Positions 54,425 to 64,000 of a stretch of 64,000 nt of DNA are shown in pieces. Location: NCBI RefSeq assembly GCF_000369525.1, contig NZ_KB850071.1, positions 443,032 through 507,031 on the forward strand, given 5' to 3'. The first letter of the stretch is position 1. The number at the start of each line of letters is the position of its first letter. The stretch is from Acinetobacter higginsii. GTDB taxonomy: Bacteria > Pseudomonadota > Gammaproteobacteria > Pseudomonadales > Moraxellaceae. Below the pieces are notes generated by a model. It saw only the letters and a program-made list of their open reading frames with translations. It searched no databases and was not told the origin of the DNA. A program made the position numbers and the translations under genes.

Positions 54425-54446
54425 TCGTTTACTAGGCATTTTTTTC
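54419..54446 (+). terminator. Terminator overlapping the bamC stop codon
   Basis: Stem GCCTAGT / ACTAGGC with a 5-base loop and eight T; the bamC stop TAG is inside the 5' arm. It may reduce read-through into purC. Confidence 0.7.
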
Positions 54447-54459
54447 AAAAGGTTCCTCC

Positions 54460-55179
54460 ATGTTAAAACAAACCTTGCTCTATACTGGTAAAGCTAAATC
54501 TGTATACGAGACAGATAACGCTGATCACCTGATTTTGGTCTTTCGTGATGATGCTTCGGCATTCAATGGCGAAAAAATCGAGCAACTCGATCGTAAGGGC
54601 AAGGTCAACAACCGTTTTAACGCCTTTATCATGGACAAATTAGCTGCTGCAGGTATCGAAACGCATTTTGAAAAATTGCTTTCTCCAACTGAAGTGCTGG
54701 TTAAAAAACTTCAGATGATTCCTGTTGAATGTGTGATTCGTAACTATGCAGCGGGTTCATTGTGCCGTCGTTTAGGTGTTGAAGAAGGTAAGGAATTAAC
54801 TCCGCCAACATTCGAATTATTCTTCAAAGATGATGCGCTTGGCGATCCTATGGTCAACGAATCTCAAGCAATTGCTTTAGGTTGGGCAACTGCAGAACAG
54901 CTTGAAAAAATGAAAGAACTCACTTACCAAGTGAATGATGTACTTAAAGCATTATTCGATGCAGGTAATATGATTCTGGTTGATTTCAAACTTGAATTTG
55001 GTGTGTTCCATGACCGTATCGTATTGGGCGATGAATTCTCTCCAGACGGTTGCCGTTTATGGGATAAAGACACCAAGAAAAAACTGGATAAAGACCGTTT
55101 CCGCCAAGGTTTAGGTGGTGTGGTTGAAGCTTATGAAGAAGTTGCTTCTCGTTTAGGTATTAACTTAGACGATATCTAA
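54460..55179 (+). CDS. purC: Phosphoribosylaminoimidazole-succinocarboxamide synthase
   Basis: SAICAR synthase of purine biosynthesis, joining CAIR and aspartate with ATP. The 239-aa length and motifs fit: [12 protein letters not shown] at the N-terminus, [30 protein letters not shown], and [37 protein letters not shown]-like spacing precedes the ATG, and a strong terminator follows. Confidence 0.97.
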   Translation: MLKQTLLYTGKAKSVYETDNADHLILVFRDDASAFNGEKIEQLDRKGKVNNRFNAFIMDKLAAAGIETHFEKLLSPTEVLVKKLQMIPVECVIRNYAAGSLCRRLGVEEGKELTPPTFELFFKDDALGDPMVNESQAIALGWATAEQLEKMKELTYQVNDVLKALFDAGNMILVDFKLEFGVFHDRIVLGDEFSPDGCRLWDKDTKKKLDKDRFRQGLGGVVEAYEEVASRLGINLDDI

Positions 55180-55205
55180 GCCTAGCTAAGCTGTTACTTC
55201 TAAAT

Positions 55206-55236
55206 AAAAAACCAGCCCAATCGGGCTGGTTTTTTA
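55206..55236 (+). terminator. Terminator after purC
   Basis: Stem AAAAAACCAGCCC / GGGCTGGTTTTTT with a 4-base loop. Confidence 0.9.
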
Positions 55237-55420
55237 TTTTCCATTCAAAAAAACGAACATCATTTTAAATATCAATACCATATAAATCATCCACTTAAAA
55301 TTCATCAATTGAGCTTTGCAAATTTTTTTCTAACCTTATGTTTTTATATTGTTTTTGAAAATATTTTGATGCTCCTACCATGTTCACAAATATTTACAGA
55401 ACTTGAGTTAGAAGATCAAA

Positions 55421-57829
55421 ATGAATACTCCTATTTTAAGAAATTTTCCTTTAAGTCTGAGTAGTAGTCTTATTCTGCTTGCCCTATATAGCAATGTTCA
55501 TGCGGCTGAGAACAATCCAATAGAACCCGAACAAGTCAAAACACTCGCCACCATTGTGGTCACCGGCACCCGTGCCAACAATCGTTCCCAAACAGAGTCA
55601 TTACAGCCGATTGATGTGATCAGTGCCAAAGAACTGACTGAACGCACCGGCTCCAATGAACTTGGCACAGCGCTATCTCGAATTATTCCTTCAATTAATT
55701 TTCCACGCCCAACCGTGGTGGATGGAACTGAACTGGTTCGTCCTGCCCAACTAAAAGGACTTGCACCTGATCAAGTACTGGTTTTGGTTAATGGTAAGCG
55801 TCGCCACACAGGTGCCTTTATTAACCTTGGCGGAACCATTGGTCGTGGCTCTGCCCCAACCGATTTAAATGCCATTCCAATCTCAGCGATTAGCCGTGTC
55901 GAAGTACTGCGTGAAGGCGCATCGGCTCGCTATGGTTCCGATGCAATTGCTGGGGTGATTAATATTATTCTGAAATCCAACCCTACACATGGCGAAGCTG
56001 GGATTAAATACGGGATTTATAACAAGGGTGATGGTGAACAGAAGCAATCCTTTGTTTCGGGTGGCACCAAACTGAATAATTATGGCTATGCGATCTTTTC
56101 AGGGGAATGGCAGGATAGTCAAGGCACCAATCGTGCTGGCCCTGACCTGCGTGATCCAAAATCAACCACTTATGGACAGCGCACTTTCCGTTTTGGTGAT
56201 CCAGATTCCGATGAGGTAAAAGCAGCCTTGAATTTAGGTTATGACCTCAGTGATCATGCCGAGTTGTATTCTTTTGCGACCTATAGCCATCGTAATGCAG
56301 AAACTGCTGGATTCTATCGTTTAAGCAATGCCTCCAATAATATTCCTGCCCTGTTTCCCAATGGCTATCTGCCGATCATTCAGGGCCAACTCGATGATTT
56401 TGGCGCAGTTGCGGGGATCAAAGGCGATTGGTCTGCATGGCATTATGATGCCTCGGTGAATTATGGTTTAAATCGTTATGATGTCGATACCAAGACCATT
56501 AATGTCGATCTCTATAAAGACACCGCTACCACGCCTTTCGGCTTCCAAAATGGCACACTGAAAAATGCTCAGACGGTCGTGAATGTTGATCTCTCCCGTG
56601 AGTTTAATCTGGCCGCACTCGCCAGCCCGCTGAATGTTGCCTTTGGTACGCAATATTTGAATCAGAAATATCAGATCCAAGCAGGTGATCCAGCGTCCTA
56701 TTATAAAAGCGGTTCTTCTGGATTAGCAGGCTTTCGCTCTGCCGATGCTGGTGAATGGTCACGCGACAGTTATGCGGCTTATCTGGATTTAGAGGCCAAT
56801 TTAACTGAAAAACTCTCAGCATCTACAGCCTATCGCCATGAATATTACAATGATTTTGGTCACACCGATAATGCGTCATTGTCTTTACGTTATGCGATTC
56901 ATCCAGCGATTGCGGTACGTGGTAGCGCCTCTACTGGTTTCCGCGCCCCAAGTCTTGCCCAACAATATTTCACCCAAACCTCTTCACAGCTGATCAATGG
57001 TCAATTTGCTGAAGCAGGTACCTTTCCCACCACGTCATACGTTGCTCAACTGCTTGGTGCCGAACAACTTAAGCCAGAGAAATCTAAAAACTATAGCGTG
57101 GGATTAGTCTTGACGCCTACAGATCAACTATATGTGACTCTAGATGCTTATCAAATCGACATTGATAACCGGATTAGCCTGTCCTCCAATATCAATGCCA
57201 GCAGTGCGACCGTTCGCCAATACCTGAATTCAAAAGGGATCACCGACACCAACTTCAACACAATTCGTTATTTCAACAATGCCAGCGATACCCGCACGCG
57301 TGGTGTTGACTTAGTTGCGACCTATAAATGGAATGCATTGCCTTATGGTGAACTGAATACCTCACTGGCCTACAACTATAATAAAAATAAAGTGACCCAT
57401 GTGGATGGCAATCCAGCCATCTTAGATGCGTTGGGCATTAACCTTACGCGTCTGGATCGTCGAGAGCAATACGGTTTATTGGCTGGCAGTACTCCTGAAC
57501 ATAAATTCAGTTTAGCGAATGACTATAAGCTTGGAAACTTCACTGTGAATACCAATCTCACACGTTATGGTAGCTTTAAAACCTTTAGTAATTCTGGCGA
57601 AGCCAAAGACCAAAAATTCTCAGCCAAATGGTTACTCGATTTAGCGTTGTCGTATCAATATCAAAACTGGAACTTCACGGTTGGTGGCGACAATATTACC
57701 GATGTATATCCTGATAAAGATGTCTACGATATCAACCAACCCACAGGCGGCAGCTTGCCTTATAGCCAGTTCTCGCCTTTTGGCTTTAATGGTGCGTTCT
57801 ATTACGGCAAGATCAATTATCGTTGGTAG
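55421..57829 (+). CDS. TonB-dependent outer-membrane receptor
   Basis: An 802-aa receptor with a signal peptide (cleavage near residue 28, VHAAEN), a TonB box region (TIVVTGTRANN), a plug domain (about 45-165, with EVLREGASARYGSDAIAGVINI) and a 22-strand barrel ending in the aromatic residue Trp802 (KINYRW). No N-terminal signalling domain, so it is not a trans-envelope regulator. The substrate is unknown: the sequence does not point clearly to a siderophore, and the neighbouring exported amidohydrolase is convergent, possibly related in use. No Fur-like box was recognised in the 240-base leader. Confidence 0.93.
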   Translation: MNTPILRNFPLSLSSSLILLALYSNVHAAENNPIEPEQVKTLATIVVTGTRANNRSQTESLQPIDVISAKELTERTGSNELGTALSRIIPSINFPRPTVVDGTELVRPAQLKGLAPDQVLVLVNGKRRHTGAFINLGGTIGRGSAPTDLNAIPISAISRVEVLREGASARYGSDAIAGVINIILKSNPTHGEAGIKYGIYNKGDGEQKQSFVSGGTKLNNYGYAIFSGEWQDSQGTNRAGPDLRDPKSTTYGQRTFRFGDPDSDEVKAALNLGYDLSDHAELYSFATYSHRNAETAGFYRLSNASNNIPALFPNGYLPIIQGQLDDFGAVAGIKGDWSAWHYDASVNYGLNRYDVDTKTINVDLYKDTATTPFGFQNGTLKNAQTVVNVDLSREFNLAALASPLNVAFGTQYLNQKYQIQAGDPASYYKSGSSGLAGFRSADAGEWSRDSYAAYLDLEANLTEKLSASTAYRHEYYNDFGHTDNASLSLRYAIHPAIAVRGSASTGFRAPSLAQQYFTQTSSQLINGQFAEAGTFPTTSYVAQLLGAEQLKPEKSKNYSVGLVLTPTDQLYVTLDAYQIDIDNRISLSSNINASSATVRQYLNSKGITDTNFNTIRYFNNASDTRTRGVDLVATYKWNALPYGELNTSLAYNYNKNKVTHVDGNPAILDALGINLTRLDRREQYGLLAGSTPEHKFSLANDYKLGNFTVNTNLTRYGSFKTFSNSGEAKDQKFSAKWLLDLALSYQYQNWNFTVGGDNITDVYPDKDVYDINQPTGGSLPYSQFSPFGFNGAFYYGKINYRW

Positions 57830-57834
57830 TAATC

Positions 57835-57861
57835 AAAAACCGAGCCTTCTGGCTCGGTTTT
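57835..57861. terminator. Bidirectional terminator between receptor and amidohydrolase
   Basis: Stem AAAAACCGAGCC / GGCTCGGTTTT with a 4-base loop between convergent genes. Confidence 0.85.
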
Positions 57862-57865
57862 CAGT

Positions 57866-59605
57866 TTAATTCTGCGCGTTCTGATAAATCAGTTTGCCTT
57901 CTTTATAGGTTGCCAGCACTTTAATGTTTTTAATCTCACGACTCGGTACAGTCAGCGGGTTCTGATTCAGAATCACCAAATCAGCCAATTTACCTTGGCT
58001 TAAAGTACCCTTGGTCTGATCCTCAAAGTACTGATACGCAGCCCAATCTGTCATCGACTTTAATGCCAGATAAGGGCTAATGCGCTCCTCTGCCCCCAAA
58101 ACATAATTACTCCGTGTGACTCGGTTCACGGTCGCATCGAGCATCATCATACTACTCGGTGGGACCACAGGTGCATCATGATGCTCCGTAAAGATCAGAT
58201 GCTTTTTTAAAGCCGTTGCGGTTGGCGAAATATGGGCAGCTCGAGTTTCGCCTAGCGTTTGCAGACGATGCCAGTCTCCCCAATAAAAGGTATGTAGCGA
58301 GAAGAATGAAGGAATAATATCTAAGGCTTTGAGCTGATCCAGCTGATCATCACGAATCGTTTGCGAATGGATCAATACACTTCGACGATCGGCCTTTCCT
58401 TGCTTCGCGGTCGCATCTTTTACCGCTCCGATAAATTGATCAATCGCAGCATCACCATTGGCATGGGCAAGCACCTGCCAACCTTGCTTAAAGGCTAAAT
58501 TAATATAGTCCTTGACCTGCTGATCATTACTCATGGCTGGATAGCCCTTATACGTCTTATCTTTACCTTCAGGCGGCACAAGATAAGGCTGGGTCAGCCA
58601 AGCGGTTTTGCCTTGAGGTGAACCATCTAAACTGATTTTCACTCCACCAATACGAAAATGATGATCATACTGTCGCTGGCTGCCTTGCTTAAGCATATAG
58701 TCTTGGCTGGTGGTGATATCTGGATAAGACACCACATCAATTGGCAGTCGATTCTGCTTGGCTAAAGCGTGCCACATTTCAGTGGTCCCCTGATCCGCCC
58801 GCCCTTCTTGTACCGTGGTAAAACCATTTTTTACATAAGCATCAATCCCTTTTTCTGCAATTTGGAACATCACCGCAGGGGGTACATCTTTAAAAATTGA
58901 GCCAATTGCAGTAAATAAAGCGGACTCTTCTAATACGCCATTTGGGATATTTGAGTTGGCTTCACGGCGAATCACGCCACCTGCTGGGTTTGGGGTATTT
59001 TGATTGATCTTCAGCAGTTCCAGTGCTTTATGATTCACAGAGGCCAAATGCCCCGACTGATGCAAAATCATCACCGGTTGGTCTAGAGACACCCGATCTA
59101 GATCGGTTGCCGTCGGATGACGCTGCTCATTCAGTTGTGCGTCATCATAGCCATTACCCAAAATCCAGCCTCCCATGGTTTTAATCACAGCTGGATTTTG
59201 GACTTTCCAACTATTCAGCACATTCACCAAAGAGTTGATATCTGAGACCTGACCATCAGGCATTGGGTAGAGATTAGCCACCATTTGATGGAAACCGACC
59301 ATATTCACATGACTATGCGCGTCAATAAAACTGGGCAATAAGGTTTTATTTTTTAGATCAATAGCTTGAACTCTTTTATCCGCTAAGCGTTCAGCCTGCT
59401 GCTTTGAGCCGACAAAAACAATTTTTCCATCCTTGACCAACAGGGCTTCTACATATTCAGGGGCGTTGCCCGACATGGTGAGAATCGGGCCACCATAAAA
59501 CAGTTGTTCTGTTGCAGTGACAGGCACTGCCGTGGTTGCACAGCTTGCAACAGCCAGTGAAATAGAAGTAAATAAGGCACAGTGTTTGAGATGAGTACAG
59601 TTCAT
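57866..59605 (-). CDS. Exported amidohydrolase, YtcJ-like (amidohydrolase family 3)
   Basis: A 579-aa metal-dependent hydrolase. N-terminal lipoprotein-type signal (LAVASC, Cys near residue 22), so it is probably anchored in the periplasm. The TIM-barrel begins with PSFIDAHSHVNM (metal-binding His pair); later parts include VLAHANGDAAIDQF, VLIHSQTIRDDQ and TEHHDAPV. C-terminal GKLADLVILNQNPL is the usual composite beta-domain end. Amide or imide substrate unknown. It is convergent with the TonB-dependent receptor. Confidence 0.87.
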   Translation of the reverse strand: MNCTHLKHCALFTSISLAVASCATTAVPVTATEQLFYGGPILTMSGNAPEYVEALLVKDGKIVFVGSKQQAERLADKRVQAIDLKNKTLLPSFIDAHSHVNMVGFHQMVANLYPMPDGQVSDINSLVNVLNSWKVQNPAVIKTMGGWILGNGYDDAQLNEQRHPTATDLDRVSLDQPVMILHQSGHLASVNHKALELLKINQNTPNPAGGVIRREANSNIPNGVLEESALFTAIGSIFKDVPPAVMFQIAEKGIDAYVKNGFTTVQEGRADQGTTEMWHALAKQNRLPIDVVSYPDITTSQDYMLKQGSQRQYDHHFRIGGVKISLDGSPQGKTAWLTQPYLVPPEGKDKTYKGYPAMSNDQQVKDYINLAFKQGWQVLAHANGDAAIDQFIGAVKDATAKQGKADRRSVLIHSQTIRDDQLDQLKALDIIPSFFSLHTFYWGDWHRLQTLGETRAAHISPTATALKKHLIFTEHHDAPVVPPSSMMMLDATVNRVTRSNYVLGAEERISPYLALKSMTDWAAYQYFEDQTKGTLSQGKLADLVILNQNPLTVPSREIKNIKVLATYKEGKLIYQNAQN

Positions 59606-59749
59606 GAATTAAAACCCATATTTTTATTATGTGTTTTTGATTAAAGCTGATTCCACTTGTAATAGAAAGTATTCACTGATTATTTTTGTAATGTTTGGTC
59701 AAGTTCCGAGCAGCCCTACATAGGCTCTGCACACGACTTAGTGTGCGGT

Positions 59750-60868
59750 TCAAAACATCTTTGCCAGTTTATTTGAGACTTTGATCGAAAAATCATCGAC
59801 ATAATGGCTATAGGGGTGTGCCAACACAATGCTCAATAATACACTCAATAGGCTTGCCAATAATCCTGCATTTAAATAGGAGAACCCCCATTGCACATGC
59901 AATAGATTAAACAATGGAATCCCCAAAGCATAAAGCACAGCAAGATGAATTAAATAAATGGAAAATGAGATTTTGCCTAGAAATACCAAAACAGACCGAT
60001 CAAAAAATTGTGCTAACCATTTGCCTTTGAGTACTGCATAAACAATGCAAAAACCACCGATAAAGTTGAGATAATCATAGCTCTGCTTCCCCAAAACTTG
60101 GATAACGAACTGATAACTAGCACTATTATTATGTACGCCGCAAAAATATAGCCCCAATAAAAATAGAAAGATCGAAATACGCGTTCCTAAGTCTGTGGCA
60201 TAGAGAAATAAGCCCATCCCTAAAACAAAACTCAGAATTCCCAATACCATCATTGGGGATATCATATATGCAATTGCAATGCAAAAAATCAGAAATAAGC
60301 CAGATAAAATAGGATGTTTTCCATACAGATAGCAAGCCCAATAAACCACTAAGGAACCGAATAATTCAATTTGCATAGTCCACAGTACCCAGTTATAACT
60401 GGAATCACCAAATAAGAATGCACCAATACTGCCTTCATATAAGGCTGTGCCCAGTTGCGGATATGGGTTGGCGAGTGCTGCTCCCCATTCGGAAACATGC
60501 GACACATCCACAGGCACAAAACACACCAGATAAGCAATAATACAAGAGACAAAAGCTGGAATGGCCAAGCGTGGATAGCGCTTAATCAAGGAATTTTTCA
60601 ATTGTGTTGCGGTATTGTGCTTTTTAAAACTGGAGAATGTCAGTACAAAGCCACTTAAAACAAAAAACACAAAAACCGCGCCTGTACCTGAATAAAAGAA
60701 GGCCAAGGGCGAGTGATGTAGCTGCGCAAAAAAATCATATTGCGGTACAGCACTGACATAAAAATTATGCAGTTGCGGAAAAAAGGTCAGTGATAAATGT
60801 GACAACACGACAGCGAGACATGCTAAGCCTCGGAGACTTTCCGCAGCATTAATTTTGTTTGTGGTCAT
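59750..60868 (-). CDS. Acyltransferase family 3 membrane protein
   Basis: A 372-aa integral membrane protein with about ten hydrophobic helices. The family opening NAAESLRGLACLAVVLSHLS carries the conserved Arg and His (R-x10-H) of acyltransferase 3 proteins, which O-acetylate surface sugars and related compounds. VFFVLSGFVLTF follows in helix 2-3. Nothing beside it defines the acceptor. It has an isolated position between the amidohydrolase and the YddG-like gene. Confidence 0.9.
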   Translation of the reverse strand: MTTNKINAAESLRGLACLAVVLSHLSLTFFPQLHNFYVSAVPQYDFFAQLHHSPLAFFYSGTGAVFVFFVLSGFVLTFSSFKKHNTATQLKNSLIKRYPRLAIPAFVSCIIAYLVCFVPVDVSHVSEWGAALANPYPQLGTALYEGSIGAFLFGDSSYNWVLWTMQIELFGSLVVYWACYLYGKHPILSGLFLIFCIAIAYMISPMMVLGILSFVLGMGLFLYATDLGTRISIFLFLLGLYFCGVHNNSASYQFVIQVLGKQSYDYLNFIGGFCIVYAVLKGKWLAQFFDRSVLVFLGKISFSIYLIHLAVLYALGIPLFNLLHVQWGFSYLNAGLLASLLSVLLSIVLAHPYSHYVDDFSIKVSNKLAKMF

Positions 60869-60996
60869 GGTGGAGCTTGATCATCCTTGATAAGGGTGGA
60901 TGATGCGACCTTTTATCTGTGGTGTCTAGAGATCACTTACAAAAATACCGTGACTGTTCAGCGCATCAACAAGACCAAGCTACATCAAGAAATGTT

Positions 60997-61881
60997 TTAG
61001 TGTTTTTTCTGCGTTGCGACCCAGCATAGAATTGAGCCTAAACACACCATAAATGCGCCATACCAGAAAGAAAGACCTAATGGCGTACTGAGTAAAATTG
61101 CCGAGAAAAATGCAGATAAAACTGGAATAAAATAGGATGCACCAGCCAATAACGTCACATTGCCATGCAAAATCCCAACATTCCAAGCGGCATAACCAAA
61201 GCCCATCGCTGCTGCCGCAAAAAATAATGAAATTGAAGAAGACCAATCAAAATCAAAACTGCCGCCCCCCATCAATGCATATTTAATCCATAGCACCACC
61301 GAGACCAGAATAAAAAATAGCGTGATGCCATTGGTTCCTTGCGCAATTCTCGCTGTGAGCGTGCAATAGGCAGCCCAGAGTAATGTTCCAATAAAGGCAA
61401 GCCCATAACTGAATGGATTGTGCTGGATGTTTTGCAGCATCCCTGCCAAATCAAAACCCTGCTCGCCACCGAGCACCCAACAAATACCCAAAATTGAAAT
61501 GATAAAGCCAGGAATAATCAAAAAATTGGCTTTTTGCTGATTAAAAACAATGGCCGCCACCATGGTAAAGGTTGGCCATAAATAATTGACCATCCCCACT
61601 TCAATCGCCTGTCGATTATGACTGCTATAGCCAATCGAAAGTGATAAACAAATTTCATAGGCAACAAATAGAATACTGCCCCAGAGCAAATAGGTTTTGG
61701 GAAAGCTTTTGAGGCTGGTCCAACCAACCGAGAAAAACAGAAAAATTGAGGCCAGTGTATAAATCAGTGCTGCACCACCCACTGCGCCAAAATGACTACT
61801 GACATCCTTAATCAAGGCAACGATCAAACTCCAGAGCAAGATCGCGACCAATCCAATCAATGTTGCTTTTTTTGCGTTCAT
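60997..61881 (-). CDS. EamA/DMT transporter, aromatic amino-acid exporter type (YddG-like)
   Basis: A 294-aa membrane protein with ten helices in two EamA halves. LVAILLWSLIVALIKDVS starts the first half, and GMVNYLWPTFTMVAA is typical of the YddG branch, which exports aromatic amino acids and paraquat in enterobacteria. The second half ends LGSILCWVATQKKH. Single gene. Confidence 0.87.
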   Translation of the reverse strand: MNAKKATLIGLVAILLWSLIVALIKDVSSHFGAVGGAALIYTLASIFLFFSVGWTSLKSFPKTYLLWGSILFVAYEICLSLSIGYSSHNRQAIEVGMVNYLWPTFTMVAAIVFNQQKANFLIIPGFIISILGICWVLGGEQGFDLAGMLQNIQHNPFSYGLAFIGTLLWAAYCTLTARIAQGTNGITLFFILVSVVLWIKYALMGGGSFDFDWSSSISLFFAAAAMGFGYAAWNVGILHGNVTLLAGASYFIPVLSAFFSAILLSTPLGLSFWYGAFMVCLGSILCWVATQKKH

Positions 61882-61985
61882 TTTTATACAAATAGCATAT
61901 TAAGGCCAAAGCAAAATCTATCGATGCGATTCGGAATCTTGCTCTGGACAATTTTAAAATGATCAGTGAATTCACCGAGTTTTGA

Positions 61986-63266
61986 TTACTGCTGCTGTTG
62001 TTCCTGTTGCCAACGGCGTTGCTGCAAACGCTCTCCTTCAACTTCACGCTTATTTAAGGCTCGCTCGTACAGTTTGGTACCGCGTAATTCTGGGGGCAAA
62101 TAGTCCTGTAACACGAAGTGTTCAGGATAGTTGTGCGGATACAGATAATCCACCCCATAACCTTGCTGCTTCATCAACTTGGTTGGCGCATTACGTAAGT
62201 GCAAAGGCACAGGCAGGTTTGCGGTTTTTTCTGCCAGCTCCAAGGCTTTGTTAATCGCGAGATAGGTACTATTGCTTTTCGGGCTAGTGGCCAGATACAC
62301 GGCACATTGCCCTAGGATAATGCGCGCTTCAGGCATCCCCACCGCTTGGACTGAACGGAAACACTCTCCCGCCAGCAACAAGGCATTTGGATTAGAATTG
62401 CCAATGTCTTCTGATGCCGCAATCAGCATACGACGCGCAATAAAGACTGGATCTTCACCACCTTTCAGCATGCGTGCCATCCAGTACAGGGTTGCATCTG
62501 GATCACTGCCGCGAATCGATTTAATAAAAGCCGAAACCAGATCGTAATGCTGCTCACCCGATTTGTCATAGCGTGCGATATTCTGCTGCGCGACTTTAAC
62601 GACGATGGCATTGGTTACGAGATTCTCAATATCAGGCTCAAAGGTACTGGCAATCAAATCAATCAGATTGAGTGCCTTACGTGCATCACCTGCCGCAAAC
62701 TGAATCAGCGCATCATATTCTTCAATCTGGATAAAACGTTCTTTTAAGAACTTGTCCGTTTGAATCGCTTTGTTCAGTAAGGTTTGAATCGCCTCAGCAC
62801 TCAGATTATTCAGGGTATACACCTGACAGCGGGACAGCAAGGCACTATTCACTTCAAAAGAAGGATTCTCTGTGGTTGCCCCAATCAAGGTAATTTTGCC
62901 TTTCTCAACCGCATTGAGTAAGGCATCTTGCTGCGATTTATTGAAGCGATGAATCTCGTCAATAAACACCACAGGGGTCAACAAGTCCCCACTTTCCGCA
63001 ATCACCTCACGGAGTTCTTTCACGCCTGTATTGAGTGCAGAAAGGCTGATAAAAGGACGATCTACCGCCTGCGCCAATAACAATGCAATCGTGGTTTTTC
63101 CAACCCCTGGAGGCCCCCAGAAAATAATCGAAGGCAGATGCCCTTGATCAATCATCTGACGTAAAGGGGCGTTTTCACCCAGCAAATGATCTTGTCCGAT
63201 AATTTCGGACAAGTCACGAGGACGTAAACGTTCAGGTAAAGGAATATGCGTATCTGACATCATCAC
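61986..63266 (-). CDS. rarA: Replication-associated recombination protein A (MgsA/WRNIP1 family)
   Basis: AAA+ ATPase that acts at stalled replication forks. The 426-aa protein shows Walker [14 protein letters not shown], Walker [16 protein letters not shown], sensor 1 [13 protein letters not shown] and the arginine finger in [10 protein letters not shown]. The C-terminal half is the RarA tetramerisation region ([21 protein letters not shown]-like sequence reads [20 protein letters not shown] here). A Gln-rich tail ends the protein. Confidence 0.96.
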   Translation of the reverse strand: MMMSDTHIPLPERLRPRDLSEIIGQDHLLGENAPLRQMIDQGHLPSIIFWGPPGVGKTTIALLLAQAVDRPFISLSALNTGVKELREVIAESGDLLTPVVFIDEIHRFNKSQQDALLNAVEKGKITLIGATTENPSFEVNSALLSRCQVYTLNNLSAEAIQTLLNKAIQTDKFLKERFIQIEEYDALIQFAAGDARKALNLIDLIASTFEPDIENLVTNAIVVKVAQQNIARYDKSGEQHYDLVSAFIKSIRGSDPDATLYWMARMLKGGEDPVFIARRMLIAASEDIGNSNPNALLLAGECFRSVQAVGMPEARIILGQCAVYLATSPKSNSTYLAINKALELAEKTANLPVPLHLRNAPTKLMKQQGYGVDYLYPHNYPEHFVLQDYLPPELRGTKLYERALNKREVEGERLQQRRWQQEQQQQ

Positions 63267-63342
63267 TGGCTTTATGATCTTTTACCCTAGTCTATTGTGT
63301 CTGGCTCAAATCTACAATTTGAATCTGCACTCACGCGACATT

Positions 63343-64000
63343 CTATTGCGCGCTGTTGCTCTGCACCAACTGTTGCATCACGCGATAGCTGGCTTTGATC
63401 CGCTCTTCATTGGGAAAATTGGTATTGGCTAACATGACAATTCCAATTTTTTGCTGCGGAATAAAGGCGGCATAAGCACCAAAACCATTACTTGAGCCTG
63501 TTTTATTAAAATAGGTCGCGGGTGTGGCTAGCTTCGGTTGTTTAATCGCTGTGATTGCATGACTTTCTAAAGCCATTTTGCTCGAGTTGCCCTGTAAAAG
63601 TGTTTCAAGTGATACTGGATAAGCATACTGTTCCCAGCCCAGACCTTGGGTCATTGCACCCACTTTAAAATAACCCACATGAGTATTTTCAATCGCCTTG
63701 CGAAGCGGTTGTTTAAACTGCTGAGGATTGATTTGCGCATCGAGGAATTTCAGCATATCCGCACTGCTACTTTTCAGCCCATAAGCTTCTGCATCAAACA
63801 TACCTGGCGAAACACGCATGGCTTGATCGGCTTTGTATCCCCAAGCATATTGCGGCATGTGCTGCTCAGGTACTCGAATAAAACTTTGTGTCATCCCCAA
63901 TTGCGGCAGCAAGGTTTTTTCAATCAGTTCGTTATATGGTTTTTTCATTGCCAAGGCGGTGACATAGCCCATCAAACCGATACTTGGATTGGAATATTGA
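63343..64000 (-). CDS. ampC: Class C beta-lactamase (ADC/AmpC type), 5' end outside the window
   Basis: C-terminal ~219 residues of a chromosomal class C beta-lactamase; the N-terminus with the Ser-x-x-Lys site lies beyond position 64000. Visible: QYSNPSIGLMG (the Tyr-x-Asn motif) at the window edge, DAEAYGLKSSSADM, GLGWEQYAYPVSLETLLQGNSS, and NKTGSSNGFGAYAAFIP with the Lys-Thr-Gly motif. The pattern matches Acinetobacter-derived cephalosporinases closely. An in-frame start within the window would be false, since the frame continues upstream. Expression level cannot be judged because the promoter is not included. Confidence 0.93.
   Translation of the reverse strand, partial: QYSNPSIGLMGYVTALAMKKPYNELIEKTLLPQLGMTQSFIRVPEQHMPQYAWGYKADQAMRVSPGMFDAEAYGLKSSSADMLKFLDAQINPQQFKQPLRKAIENTHVGYFKVGAMTQGLGWEQYAYPVSLETLLQGNSSKMALESHAITAIKQPKLATPATYFNKTGSSNGFGAYAAFIPQQKIGIVMLANTNFPNEERIKASYRVMQQLVQSNSAQ

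Noticed and set aside
1-64000. CRISPR array, prophage or insertion sequence
   Set aside because: No regularly spaced short repeats, no phage structural or integrase genes, and no transposase-like reading frame.

Overview
The window is chromosomal DNA from a gamma-proteobacterium, most likely an Acinetobacter species outside the baumannii complex. The indicators are the C-terminal part of an ADC-type class C beta-lactamase at the right edge, a PACE transporter beside an AceR-like regulator, a 406-residue ACT-HAD SerB, a periplasmic catalase with an ankyrin partner, and the core gene orders ribBA-ribH-nusB-thiL-pgpA, glmU-glmS and dapA-bamC-purC. Most of it is ordinary single-copy housekeeping DNA of moderate GC content.

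Layout. 1-4150: parE-yqiA and a PGAP1-like hydrolase. 4195-14529: an accessory type VI secretion (T6SS) island read right to left, consisting of vgrG, a Sec-exported 188-aa protein, an 815-aa two-headed peptidoglycan hydrolase effector, and six small exported or lipoprotein genes; everything downstream of vgrG is strikingly AT-rich. 14700-27200: dsbB, gshA, several conserved envelope proteins, an aminotransferase, a MATE pump, an SDR/TetR pair, phoB-phoR and a DUF2147 protein. 27260-33080: an accessory stretch with an AceI/AceR-like efflux pair, a second LysR gene boxed by two ~200-bp direct repeats, a PhzF-like protein, a LysE exporter and a further LysR. 33190-43370: psd-sseA, pncB, katA-ankB, dtd, an SCP2 protein and serB. 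43650-50375: riboflavin, thiamine and phospholipid genes and glmU-glmS. 50570-64000: a YitT protein, an Lrp regulator, pncA, dapA-bamC-purC, a TonB-dependent receptor convergent with an exported amidohydrolase, an acyltransferase, a YddG-like exporter, rarA and a partial ampC.

The most interesting region is the T6SS island. The effector carries a GH23/lysozyme-like domain at its N-terminus and an M15/MepA-like zinc peptidase at its C-terminus, joined by three beta-sandwich-like modules and a charged coiled coil. It is followed, with a four-base TTGA overlap, by a lipoprotein and then an array of periplasmic proteins that includes two paralogous families. This looks like an effector with its own immunity gene plus a reserve of orphan immunity genes; the roles of the small proteins are inferred from position and export signals.

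The second notable item is a dispersed ~190-bp element present twice (near 19.5-19.7 kb and 35.05-35.23 kb). Both copies fold into the same two stems, with six compensatory base-pair changes between copies, so the structure appears to be under selection. No rRNA, tRNA, CRISPR array, insertion sequence or prophage was seen.
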